A stretch of DNA of 64,000 nt from Alteromonadaceae bacterium XY-R5. GTDB taxonomy: Bacteria; Pseudomonadota; Gammaproteobacteria; Enterobacterales; Alteromonadaceae. The notes beneath the pieces were generated by a model. It had not been told where the DNA came from. It ran no database searches and worked only from the letters and a program-made list of their open reading frames with translations. Within the stretch, counting starts at the first letter, position 1. The number at the start of each line of letters is the position of its first letter. The stretch spans positions 1 to 64,000 of the forward strand of contig LXWE01000010.1 of assembly GCA_001660395.1 (NCBI GenBank). Direction: 5' to 3'. Made by a program: the position numbers and the translations under genes. Below are positions 44,146-52,445 of this stretch, piece by piece.

Positions 44146-45171
44146 TTGGTGCAAATAATACCTAAAAATCCTGAATCTGTAGAGCGTAACTGGCAAAAAG
44201 AGCTGGCATCCGCCTTTACTGACCCAAATGCGCTGCTGGAATACCTGCAAATTGACCCTTTAGCGCACCAGCAGCACGTTGAAGCCCGCAAGTTTTTTCC
44301 TATGCGAGTGCCCAAGCATTTTGCCTCTTTGATGGCAAAAGGAGATATTCATGACCCGCTGCTACGTCAGGTATTTCCACTCGTCGATGAGTTTGCTCAG
44401 ACTCAGGGATATAGCCTTGACCCATTACAGGAACAGGACAATAAAACCCCAGGGTTGTTACATAAATATCTTAGCCGCGTGTTGCTGATCATTCGCGGCG
44501 GCTGCGCCGTGAATTGCCGCTACTGCTTTCGACGTCATTTTCCATATGCAGATAACAGCGTCAGTAAAGCAGGCTGGCAACAACATCTGGACTATATCGC
44601 TGCGGACCCACAGATTGATGAAGTCATTTATTCTGGCGGTGATCCATTGATGGCCAAAGATGATTTTTTAGCCTGGTTAAGCGCCGAAATGGCTGCGATC
44701 CCGCATCTGAAGCGGCTGCGTATTCACACCCGATTACCTGTGGTTATTCCCTCTAGAATCACCCCGGAATTCATTCACTGGTTTAGCCAAAGCCGATTAA
44801 AACCCGTGATGGTGCTGCACATTAACCATGCCAATGAAATCAGCCCTGAACTTACAGAAAAACTAACGCTGTTGCGTCAGGCCGGTGTAACCCTGCTGAA
44901 TCAGGCGGTGTTATTAAAGAGCGTCAATGACAATGCAGACACGATCATTGCTCTGAATGAGGCGCTATTTAGGGCCGGCATCATGCCCTATTATTTGCAC
45001 GTATTGGATAAAGTCGCGGGGGCTGCCCACTTTGATATAGACGATAATGGTGCCAGAGAGATTATGGCGGAAGTAATAAGGCGCCAACCGGGCTATTTGG
45101 TTCCCAAACTCGTGCGTGAGATCGGAGGCCAACCCGGCAAGACGCCGATAGACTTACATCTACATCCCTGA
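44146..45171 (+). CDS. epmB: EF-P beta-lysylation radical SAM enzyme EpmB
   Basis: The 341-residue enzyme is a lysine 2,3-aminomutase relative that converts lysine to (R)-beta-lysine for EF-P. The radical SAM iron-sulfur motif is RGGCAVNCRYCFRRHFPY, and VIYSGGDPLMAKDDFL and LRIHTRLPVVIPSRI follow as in the family. The start is uncertain: TTG at 44146 or the adjacent GTG at 44149 both fit and no strong ribosome binding site is present. It is divergent from efp with only 36 bp between. Confidence 0.93.
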   Translation: MVQIIPKNPESVERNWQKELASAFTDPNALLEYLQIDPLAHQQHVEARKFFPMRVPKHFASLMAKGDIHDPLLRQVFPLVDEFAQTQGYSLDPLQEQDNKTPGLLHKYLSRVLLIIRGGCAVNCRYCFRRHFPYADNSVSKAGWQQHLDYIAADPQIDEVIYSGGDPLMAKDDFLAWLSAEMAAIPHLKRLRIHTRLPVVIPSRITPEFIHWFSQSRLKPVMVLHINHANEISPELTEKLTLLRQAGVTLLNQAVLLKSVNDNADTIIALNEALFRAGIMPYYLHVLDKVAGAAHFDIDDNGAREIMAEVIRRQPGYLVPKLVREIGGQPGKTPIDLHLHP

Positions 45172-45357
45172 TTAGGCGAATGTGTCGATCATCGACCCTT
45201 TGCCGTCCTCAGATGCAGCTTTTGGTACGTCAGCTGACTCGATCAGCTGAATCTGCGCCTCTCCATCTTTTTCCTGCTGCTGCTTTGCAAGTTGTAAAGA
45301 TTTCACTTCGAGTGCAGAACCGGACGTTCCAGAGGTGCTTGACCCTTGAATTTCCAT
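45172..45357 (-). CDS. Small conserved hypothetical protein
   Basis: The 61-residue protein MEIQGSSTSGTSGSALEVKS begins a hydrophilic sequence with a helical, glutamine- and lysine-rich centre (LQLAKQQQEKDGEAQIQLIES). The pattern is reminiscent of short motility-associated YjfB-like proteins, but I would not assign it. The start at 45355-45357 follows TTGAGGAATC and is favoured over an upstream ATG. Its stop abuts the epmB stop on the other strand. Confidence 0.5.
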   Translation of the reverse strand: MEIQGSSTSGTSGSALEVKSLQLAKQQQEKDGEAQIQLIESADVPKAASEDGKGSMIDTFA

Positions 45358-45472
45358 ACCAGATTCCTCAATTGCTTGTGGCATCAACTAAAAGCAGGCA
45401 GAATTACCGGCTCTCGGTACGTTATCGGCCATTCTTAAGTCAACTTTAGATCTTTTTTCAGATATTTTTCAG

Positions 45473-45784
45473 ATGCAAAACCTTCACGACAAACTCCGCG
45501 AAAATTTACAGTTAATCTACCGCAAAGCCATTGATGCTGACGCAGCGCTGGGCAAACTTCATCAACAGGGCAAAGGTAAGTTTCAGCACATCTTTGGCGA
45601 CGATAGTGGCTTTAACACCCGTAGTAAACGTTTTGGCCCTTACGTGGAAGAACTGGGCTTGCAGATAGCCGCACTTGAAACAATGGATGAAGCAGGTATG
45701 AAAACTGCCTTGCCCGATGTTATTAAGAAGCTAGAGCAACTGTTCAGCACCCTGGCACAATTTCAGCAAAGCATCAAAGACTAA
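45473..45784 (+). CDS. Hypothetical protein, possibly PriC-like
   Basis: This 103-residue, mainly helical protein lacks signal or membrane segments. The middle, KFQHIFGDDSGF followed by SKRFGPYVEELGLQIAAL, is vaguely like the N-terminal half of primosomal protein PriC, but it is much shorter than PriC and the match is weak. No clear ribosome binding site precedes the ATG. Another small hypothetical gene follows after 114 bp. Confidence 0.45.
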   Translation: MQNLHDKLRENLQLIYRKAIDADAALGKLHQQGKGKFQHIFGDDSGFNTRSKRFGPYVEELGLQIAALETMDEAGMKTALPDVIKKLEQLFSTLAQFQQSIKD

Positions 45785-45898
45785 CCACATCCCCACTTTT
45801 CACCGTGCAAATCAACCGACGGACGCGCGGTGAAAGTTGAGATTTAGAGGTTTTTTACCATACTTAGAGCATGAGCCAGCCTTTATGCGGGTGTGCCT

Positions 45899-46228
45899 AT
45901 GGAAATCTCCACGTCGACCAGCATTATTAACGCCTCCGTCACGCGTAAGGATAGCTCTGCGACTCAGGAAAAAGCCAATGCCTACGGAATTGGCAGTGCC
46001 AACCAAACTGAAGTCACGCTATCGGCCCAGGCCCGAATTCTTCAGCAAAATGAACAACAACTCCGTTCTCGTCAGGAGGCGGTAAACGCACAGGCTGAGA
46101 GTACGCCTAAGCCCGGTGAGAATAATGACTATGTCAGAGTCTCAAGTTCTGTCGGCACCGCACAACGTAATAATCTGCCCAACGACAAAGCGACCGAACT
46201 CTACCGCTCAATTGAAAAAATGCTTTAA
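45899..46228 (+). CDS. Conserved hypothetical protein
   Basis: The 109-residue protein starts MEISTSTSIINASVTRKDSS and is rich in serine, glutamine and asparagine. It has a TEVTLSAQARILQQNEQQLRSRQE helix in the middle and an ELYRSIEKML helix at the end. The LSAQA motif occurs in many uncharacterised gammaproteobacterial proteins. No function can be given. Its stop codon is interlocked with that of the opposing 430-residue gene (46225-46228). Confidence 0.5.
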   Translation: MEISTSTSIINASVTRKDSSATQEKANAYGIGSANQTEVTLSAQARILQQNEQQLRSRQEAVNAQAESTPKPGENNDYVRVSSSVGTAQRNNLPNDKATELYRSIEKML

Positions 46229-47517
46229 CTCTGTGGAGCGGCATCCCGATAAAGTGCAATTTTATCAATGCGAGATTCCACTTCTTTGACCATTGCCTGA
46301 TACGCCGGGCTATCCACTTCACCAAATGACTGGGTAAAAGCCTTTTTACTGAACCCCTCAGGTAAGCCATGGGTGGCGGGCAATAAGTCCCGGTCAGATT
46401 TTACCTCGCGTAATTTAGCCAGGACGGCTTTCGGCGAGCCAGATTCCGTGATCAACTGACCCAATCGTGTGCCTGCCATATCCGCTGTCAGGTCAACAAA
46501 ACTGTAACCACTGCCGCCCATGCCTCTGTCCATCAGTTCTTTAAATTCTCCGACCGCCAGGCTCACGCCAAATGCCGAAGACAGTGTGATGGCGGCAGAC
46601 ACCAGATAGTGCTGACATAAGTCCCGGCGACCCGCCAGCATGGGATAGTAACGGGGCTTTAGCATATTAGGAGAGGCTTGAACCGGCAGTTCACCCACCA
46701 GATTTTCAACTCTGTGATGACCCGCGTAAATAGCCAGCGCCATTACCGCGGCCGTCATTTCCTCTCGCACATTATCCTCACCTGACTGCTGTTCAACATA
46801 ATCGAAAAGCGGCTTAAAGAAGTCAGATAAAGAGGATGCCTGCGCAAGCTGATGCTGTGGTAGCTGAGTTAACCAAAGCAGATAGTCACCGGTGCGTCTG
46901 GCCAGCCATTCTGGCTCTTTTTGTGGTAATTGATTTTTAAACTCATGAAACGCCTGTAACCAGAGTTGCATCGGACGCAATCCAATATTCACAGACTGAT
47001 GCTGGGTTTCCACCCACAATACCTGCTGTAAGGTTTGTTCCGCCAAAGCACTGTTAAACCAGCCATCAAACAGGCGCGAGCTAAGTGATAACAAGGCATT
47101 ACCTGGGAGAGGCAGACTTCCTAACGATAATTGGCCAATCGTAAAACCTTCTCCTGCAACAACGTCTGCTCTCACGTTCAGATAGAATTGCCATGGTCCA
47201 AGTACCAAGGGATAACTGGTTTGCAAGCCCACTCGTTCAGATTTCACCAGAAACTGGCTGTGTAATCCGGGTAATGCCCGTTGCACAAATCCACTTAAAC
47301 TATTGAGTTGCTCTTCAGCCAAGGTGATAGTTTGAAACTGTTCAGGTTGGTCAATTAACTGGTCAAGGCGATTCAACAGAGGTTTGAGTGTATCTGCACC
47401 ATTGAGCTGTTTGTGCGCACTGACTTGCACAGAAGGTTCACGCTCCAGTATTAGCAAGGCCAGCACGATAATCATCACGCCAATACCTGCCAGACCTGTC
47501 AAACTCCATCGCAACAC
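46225..47517 (-). CDS. Uncharacterised protein with one N-terminal membrane anchor
   Basis: The 430-residue protein starts with a membrane helix (WSLTGLAGIGVMIIVLALLI, about residues 4-23) and then a soluble, mostly periplasmic domain. I chose the GTG at 47515-47517 because GGAAGGA lies 9 bases before it; an upstream in-frame TTG lacks such support. A segment near 320 (GFSHxxF-like spacing is absent) gives no catalytic clue. C-terminal parts include SGYSFVDLTADMAGTRLG and HGLPEGFSKKAFTQSFG. I recognise no family. Confidence 0.6.
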   Translation of the reverse strand: MLRWSLTGLAGIGVMIIVLALLILEREPSVQVSAHKQLNGADTLKPLLNRLDQLIDQPEQFQTITLAEEQLNSLSGFVQRALPGLHSQFLVKSERVGLQTSYPLVLGPWQFYLNVRADVVAGEGFTIGQLSLGSLPLPGNALLSLSSRLFDGWFNSALAEQTLQQVLWVETQHQSVNIGLRPMQLWLQAFHEFKNQLPQKEPEWLARRTGDYLLWLTQLPQHQLAQASSLSDFFKPLFDYVEQQSGEDNVREEMTAAVMALAIYAGHHRVENLVGELPVQASPNMLKPRYYPMLAGRRDLCQHYLVSAAITLSSAFGVSLAVGEFKELMDRGMGGSGYSFVDLTADMAGTRLGQLITESGSPKAVLAKLREVKSDRDLLPATHGLPEGFSKKAFTQSFGEVDSPAYQAMVKEVESRIDKIALYRDAAPQS

Positions 47518-47613
47518 CCGTATGCTTCCTTCCGTTATCAACAACTCACACAGAGTAAAGGCAAAGACGGCATTATTAAAGGGCTGAGATATGACAAATG
47601 CATCATGCAGAGA

Positions 47614-47646
47614 CAAAAAAGGACAGTCAACACTGCCCTTTTTCTT
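47614..47646 (-). terminator. Terminator after parE
   Basis: On the minus strand, AAGGGCAGT and ACTGTCCTT pair with one mismatch around GTTG, followed by a T-run. It lies just past the parE stop, upstream of the 430-residue gene. Confidence 0.75.
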
Positions 47647-47658
47647 GCAACGACTGGC

Positions 47659-49548
47659 TTAAACGACGGCCAGGTTACCCTTGGTTTCCAGCCAGATTTT
47701 ACGATCACCAGAGCGTTTCTTATTCAACAGCATGTCCATAGTTTCAAGCATCTCTTCGGCATCATCCGACGTGAGCTGCACCAGGCGGCGTGTGTTTGGA
47801 TCCATGGTGGTTTCACGCAACTGCATAGGGTTCATTTCACCCAATCCTTTAAAGCGTTGTACGTTCACTTTGCCGCGCTTTTTCTCGGCTTCAATACGAT
47901 CGAGTACGCCCTGTTTCTCGCCTTCATCCAGGGCATAGAACACTTCTTTACCCACATCGATACGATACAAAGGAGGCATAGCAACGTAAACGTGGCCTTC
48001 GTCCACCAGCTTGCGGAAATGGCGAACAAACAAGGCACATAACAGGGTCGCAATGTGCAGTCCGTCTGAGTCAGCATCGGCAAGAATACAGACTTTTCCA
48101 TAACGCAGACCGGACAAATCATCCGAATCGGGATCAATCCCCAGAGCCACCGAAATATCGTGGATTTCCTGGGATGCCAGCACCTGAGTCGATTCGACTT
48201 CCCAACTGTTGAGGATTTTACCGCGTAGCGGCATGATAGCCTGGAATTCACGATCCCGGGCCTGCTTCGCTGAACCACCAGCAGAATCCCCTTCCACCAG
48301 GAACAGTTCCGAACGGGTGATATCCTGACCGGAACAATCAGTCAGCTTGCCTGGCAGAGCAGGCCCCTGAGTGATTTTCTTACGCGCCACGGTTTTATTC
48401 TGGCGCAAGCGACGCTGAGCGTTGCTAATGCACATATCCGCCAGCTGTTCGGCAATATCAGTGTGTTGGTTCAGCCACAAACTAAACGCATCTTTGACCA
48501 CGCCCGAAACAAACGCGGCGGCCTGTCGTGATGACAAACGCTCTTTGGTCTGGCCCGCAAACTGCGGGTCCTGCATTTTTGTCGACAGAATGTAACTACA
48601 GCGATCCCAAATATCCTCTGGGCTCAGTTTCACGCCGCGTGGCATAAGATTGCGAAACTCACAGAATTCCCGCATAGACTCAAGTAGCCCCTGACGTAAC
48701 CCATTGACATGAGTACCGCCCTGAGCGGTCGGGATCAGGTTGACGTAACTTTCTGTCACCATCTCTCCGCCTTCTGGCAGCCACATAACCGCCCAGTCAA
48801 CGGCTTCATGATTTCCCGCCAGTTGACCAACAAACGGACTGTCTTCAGGCAAAGTAACGTAGTCTTTCACTGACTGGTAAAGATAATCACGCAAGCCATC
48901 TTCGTAATACCATTCGGTTTGCTCTTTGGTCACTTTATTGTCAAAACGAATCCGTAGTCCCGGACACAAGACGGCCTTAGCGCGCAACACATGCAATAAG
49001 CGAGAGACAGAAAACTTAGCAGAATCAAAATATTGAGCATCCGGCCAGAAACGCACACAGGTACCTGTGTTACGACGGCCACAGGTATCAATCACGCGCA
49101 GTTCTTCGACTTTATCCCCATTTTCAAACGCCATTTGATAAACATTACCATCACGACGAATCGTCACTTCAACCCGTTTCGACAGGGCGTTGACCACTGA
49201 GATACCGACACCGTGTAAACCGCCGGAGAACTGATAATTCTTATTCGAGAACTTACCACCCGCATGCAGCTTGGTCATGATCAGTTCAACCCCAGGGATC
49301 CCCTCTTCCGGGTGAATATCCACAGGCATACCGCGACCATCGTCCGTCACTTCCAGGGACTGGTCTTCAAATAACACGACCTTGATGCTGCTGGCATGAC
49401 CCGCCAATGCCTCATCGACGCTGTTATCGATGACTTCCTGGCTAAGATGGTTTGGGCGGGTTGTATCGGTATACATGCCTGGACGGCGTTTTACCGGATC
49501 GAGTCCGTTAAGGACTTCAATTGCATCTGCGTTGTACTGATTCGTCAT
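47659..49548 (-). CDS. parE: DNA topoisomerase IV subunit B
   Basis: The 629-residue ATPase subunit of topoisomerase IV unlinks daughter chromosomes with ParC. It shows the GHKL ATP site VIDNSVDEALAGHA and DDGRGMPVD, GGLHGVGISVVNAL, the toprim motif LVEGDSAGGSAKQARDREFQ, and the C-terminal RFKGLGEMNPMQLRETTMDP. The length fits ParE rather than the longer GyrB. It is followed by a terminator and preceded by an alpha/beta hydrolase gene instead of yqiA. Confidence 0.96.
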   Translation of the reverse strand: MTNQYNADAIEVLNGLDPVKRRPGMYTDTTRPNHLSQEVIDNSVDEALAGHASSIKVVLFEDQSLEVTDDGRGMPVDIHPEEGIPGVELIMTKLHAGGKFSNKNYQFSGGLHGVGISVVNALSKRVEVTIRRDGNVYQMAFENGDKVEELRVIDTCGRRNTGTCVRFWPDAQYFDSAKFSVSRLLHVLRAKAVLCPGLRIRFDNKVTKEQTEWYYEDGLRDYLYQSVKDYVTLPEDSPFVGQLAGNHEAVDWAVMWLPEGGEMVTESYVNLIPTAQGGTHVNGLRQGLLESMREFCEFRNLMPRGVKLSPEDIWDRCSYILSTKMQDPQFAGQTKERLSSRQAAAFVSGVVKDAFSLWLNQHTDIAEQLADMCISNAQRRLRQNKTVARKKITQGPALPGKLTDCSGQDITRSELFLVEGDSAGGSAKQARDREFQAIMPLRGKILNSWEVESTQVLASQEIHDISVALGIDPDSDDLSGLRYGKVCILADADSDGLHIATLLCALFVRHFRKLVDEGHVYVAMPPLYRIDVGKEVFYALDEGEKQGVLDRIEAEKKRGKVNVQRFKGLGEMNPMQLRETTMDPNTRRLVQLTSDDAEEMLETMDMLLNKKRSGDRKIWLETKGNLAVV

Positions 49549-49723
49549 AATTATTGTTTTCGTCGTTACTGCCGTTTCCGGAGAGCTGAATAGTCTGACT
49601 TTTTATTATTGTCACTATATCGTGGAAATCAGGATGTTACCACATAGGCGAAGATGCGTAATTTGAGATAGGTATAAATGGGAAAGCCGCTATCCTTCGC
49701 GCCCATTTAATAGAACGGAAAAC

Positions 49724-50461
49724 TTACTCGAACAGCCCTAACACGCGTAGGGTTTCATTGATAAACAATGCGGCCTGATCTTCATGACTGATGGTAGCTG
49801 TACAATCTCCTTCAGTACTGTCAGTGTACCAGCCAAACTGAGGGTGGTTAGCGCCGGTGATTTCTAAATAGGTGGTTGACGCCGGCAGGTTATCCATTGA
49901 TTCATCAATGTCGTCCAGAGTCGTTTGGCAATCGCGAGTACCATAAATACTGCTAACAACCGTTGATGTATCAGCGATGGAAGTACTGTCCTGAGGATAA
50001 GAGGCTAACAGTACCAAGCCGTCTTCTGGGTGATCAACAATGTATTCAACTGCAGCAACACCGCCAACGGAATGTCCGCCCTCGACAAATGCCGTGCAGC
50101 TTTCCTGAGCATAGTCGTCATCTTTCGCATCATCCGCCGCATCAATTTCTAACAACGCGAAACCAATCGGAACTTTCAGAATAAAACTAATATAACCGGC
50201 TTCGGCAAGAGCCCGCGTATAAGGTGCATACGCATATGGACTAACAAAACCACCTGGATAAAATGCAAAGCATACAGACTTACGCGCACCTGCTTCAGCA
50301 GGTAAAAAGCGAATGTAATCCCATTTATCATCGACCTGTACCAGGCTATCGGTTTCCATTGCCGTCCAGGCTTCATCCAATACTGCCCCTTGACCACCTG
50401 CCCATAAAGAGCCGGAAGCCAGCAGCATCACCATACCACTGACCAAATTTTTTATTTTCAT
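49724..50461 (-). CDS. Secreted alpha/beta hydrolase
   Basis: This 245-residue protein has a signal peptide ending near LWAG and an alpha/beta hydrolase fold. The nucleophile elbow is GGHSVGGVAAVEYI, the oxyanion region is FAFYPGGFVSPYAYAPYTRALAEAGY, and a likely acid-histidine pair is in the C-terminal GANHPQFGWY. It resembles the Abhydrolase_5 group of esterases, but the substrate is not known. The start at 50459-50461 follows GGAGATAACG. It sits between yqiA and parE, which are usually adjacent. Confidence 0.78.
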   Translation of the reverse strand: MKIKNLVSGMVMLLASGSLWAGGQGAVLDEAWTAMETDSLVQVDDKWDYIRFLPAEAGARKSVCFAFYPGGFVSPYAYAPYTRALAEAGYISFILKVPIGFALLEIDAADDAKDDDYAQESCTAFVEGGHSVGGVAAVEYIVDHPEDGLVLLASYPQDSTSIADTSTVVSSIYGTRDCQTTLDDIDESMDNLPASTTYLEITGANHPQFGWYTDSTEGDCTATISHEDQAALFINETLRVLGLFE

Positions 50462-50567
50462 CGTTATCTCCAATGTTGGTTGATTGCCAATGCTTAGCAA
50501 AGGCAACTAACAACCTACACCAGATGAATTGACATAACAACATATCAATGAGTCATTAAAGACAGAG

Positions 50568-51140
50568 TCAAAAGAGAAAATTAATAATTTCAGGAAGATA
50601 CTGCTGATAATTAGCAAACCTGTGATTGCCGCCCTGTTCTATGGTTAATTTTGCGGCCGCATACTTATCTGCCGCCTGACGATAATCCAGGGTTTCGTCT
50701 CCGGTTTGCAAAAGTACCCAGTAATGTTCTGGATGGGGAAGATCAATCACTTCAGCCTTACGCAACTCGCTCATATCGTCGGGTACCAGGGTGAATCGCT
50801 CATTGGTGTAGGGGTTGGTCTGGGGTCCCAGATAATGCTGTAACAAATCGTATGGCTTGACCGCTGGATTCACCAGCACACCGTGGCACCCAAGCTTATT
50901 CGCCAGATAATGGGTGAAATAGCCACCGAGAGACGATCCTACAACACCGACTTTCTGGTGAGCGTAGTCTGCAGCTAACTGATCCAGAGTCACCACGGCT
51001 TCACCTGGTTTATTCGGCAACTTAGGCACCCTGACCTGTATATCCGGTCGATGCCGTTGTACATAATCGAGTGTTTCACGGGCTTTTTCAGACAGAGGCG
51101 AACTCATAAAGCCATGTAAATAAATTAACGTGGTAGGCAT
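50568..51140 (-). CDS. yqiA: YqiA-type esterase
   Basis: The 190-residue protein is a small alpha/beta hydrolase of the UPF0227/YqiA family. It begins TTLIYLHGFMSSPLSEKA and has the nucleophile GVVGSSLGGYFTHYLA, an aspartate in LLQTGDETLDYRQA, and the histidine in GGNHRFANYQQYLPEI. E. coli YqiA hydrolyses short acyl esters. A start four codons upstream is also possible. Its neighbours are yqiB and nudF, the conserved cluster before parE. Confidence 0.9.
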   Translation of the reverse strand: MPTTLIYLHGFMSSPLSEKARETLDYVQRHRPDIQVRVPKLPNKPGEAVVTLDQLAADYAHQKVGVVGSSLGGYFTHYLANKLGCHGVLVNPAVKPYDLLQHYLGPQTNPYTNERFTLVPDDMSELRKAEVIDLPHPEHYWVLLQTGDETLDYRQAADKYAAAKLTIEQGGNHRFANYQQYLPEIINFLF

Positions 51141-51166
51141 AGCAACATCCATGTAGACAGAGGAAA

Positions 51167-51619
51167 TCAGGCTGGAGAACTATCGCAACGTGTATGGCGT
51201 AAACAAAAACTCAGCCACTCGGCCAAAAAGCGGTTCATCTGTTCTTTTTCGTTGGCGTGATGCATGTCTTTGTTTGGATAAGGATAACTTCCGCGTACGG
51301 CACGTTTGCGCTGATATCTCAGCACTTCGGCCATTTGCGCATCATGATACAAACGCACTTCCATCTGCTGGCGCATAAAGGCCGGCTGCCGCTGGTTTTG
51401 TTGCTCAATTTCCACGGTCGTGGTGTAGCGACTGCATTCAACAATACGAATTTGGTAAACCTGGAGTGGGGATACTTCAAAGCGATAAATCAAATCTTCA
51501 GTATCGCAGTCCGGCAGTAAGCGCAATAGACGCCCATAATTGTGCTCACACACCTGCAACAAGCTTGGCAGGTGAGGCACATATTTCCGACCAGGGTTAT
51601 GCAGCAGTTTGCCAGTCAT
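51167..51619 (-). CDS. yqiB: DUF1249 protein YqiB
   Basis: This 150-residue protein is colinear with E. coli YqiB: YVPHLPSLLQVCEHNYGRLLRLLPDC, ECSRYTTTVEIEQQ, MEVRLYHDAQMAEVLRYQ and YPNKDMHHANEKEQMNRFLAEWL. Its function is unknown. The ATG at 51617-51619 is preceded by AAAGGTTACTTG inside nudF, so the two overlap by 23 bp and are probably coupled. Confidence 0.9.
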   Translation of the reverse strand: MTGKLLHNPGRKYVPHLPSLLQVCEHNYGRLLRLLPDCDTEDLIYRFEVSPLQVYQIRIVECSRYTTTVEIEQQNQRQPAFMRQQMEVRLYHDAQMAEVLRYQRKRAVRGSYPYPNKDMHHANEKEQMNRFLAEWLSFCLRHTRCDSSPA

Positions 51620-52235
51620 CAAGTAACCTTTGTTTGTTCAATGCAAACCATTGTAGTGCAATCACAGTAGCAGCGTTATCTATTTTACCCTGCTCCAACC
51701 ACGCAAAAGCTTCCTGCTCGCTCACCCGATGCACCAAAATATCCTCGTTTTCATCCTCTAAACCATGGATTCCACCAGCATGTAACGCATCGACTTTTGC
51801 CAGATAGATATGGATACGTTCGGTTGTGCCGCCCGGGCTGGATAAATAGCTCATCGCCTTAGTGAGGTGCAAAATCTCAAGCCCGGCTTCTTCCATTGCT
51901 TCGCGTTCGCACACATCTTCAGGAGATTCACCTTCTTCAAACATGCCGGCTATCACTTCCAGTAACCAGGGGGATTCACTGGTCGCCATCGCGCCAATCC
52001 GCAGTTGCTCAATCATGACGAATTCGCCTCGCACCGGATCGAATGGCAGGACAGCAACCGCATGACCCCGCTCAAATATTTCACGGCTAACCGGCTGACT
52101 CCAGCCTCCGGCAAACAAACGATGCCGAAAACGATAGTGCAGCATCTTAAAGAAGCCCTGATATAATGATGTTTTTTCCAGCATTTGAATATCCTGCTGG
52201 CGATACTTTTGCGGCGTAGGTTTATGATTTTGCAC
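51597..52235 (-). CDS. nudF: ADP-ribose pyrophosphatase NudF
   Basis: The 212-residue Nudix hydrolase splits ADP-ribose into AMP and ribose 5-phosphate. The Nudix box is at about residues 97-119, from GMFEEGESPEDV to REAMEEAG, with the REAMEEAG core. ETLYRGFF-like TSLYQGFFKMLHYRFRHRLF and REIFERGHAVAVLPFDPVR fit NudF. It is divergent from tolC and leads the nudF-yqiB-yqiA set. Confidence 0.94.
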   Translation of the reverse strand: MQNHKPTPQKYRQQDIQMLEKTSLYQGFFKMLHYRFRHRLFAGGWSQPVSREIFERGHAVAVLPFDPVRGEFVMIEQLRIGAMATSESPWLLEVIAGMFEEGESPEDVCEREAMEEAGLEILHLTKAMSYLSSPGGTTERIHIYLAKVDALHAGGIHGLEDENEDILVHRVSEQEAFAWLEQGKIDNAATVIALQWFALNKQRLLDDWQTAA

Positions 52236-52380
52236 GGCGAACTCCTTGAAAAATGCGAGCCGGTCCCCTTATATGTGATAGCAAAGCAGCTTATCACAAT
52301 TGTGAAAACATATTCTGTTACACTTTGCTCGCTTGTGTTACGACAAAAGATTGTTTATTAGCGTTTGATTTCAATAGACT

Positions 52381-52408
52381 TTGCCGTGGTAAAAACCACT
52401 ATTATAAC
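52381..52408 (+). promoter_or_regulatory. Candidate tolC promoter with a hairpin in the spacer
   Basis: TTGCCG at 52381-52386 and TATAAC at 52403-52408 are 16 bp apart and lie 37 bp upstream of the tolC ATG. The spacer carries an inverted repeat, GTGGT-AAAA-ACCAC (52386-52399), where a repressor could bind. The assignment is by position and consensus only. Confidence 0.45.
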
Positions 52409-52445
52409 TAGCGTAGCATTCTAATTTTTAAAGATAGGAAGCATC

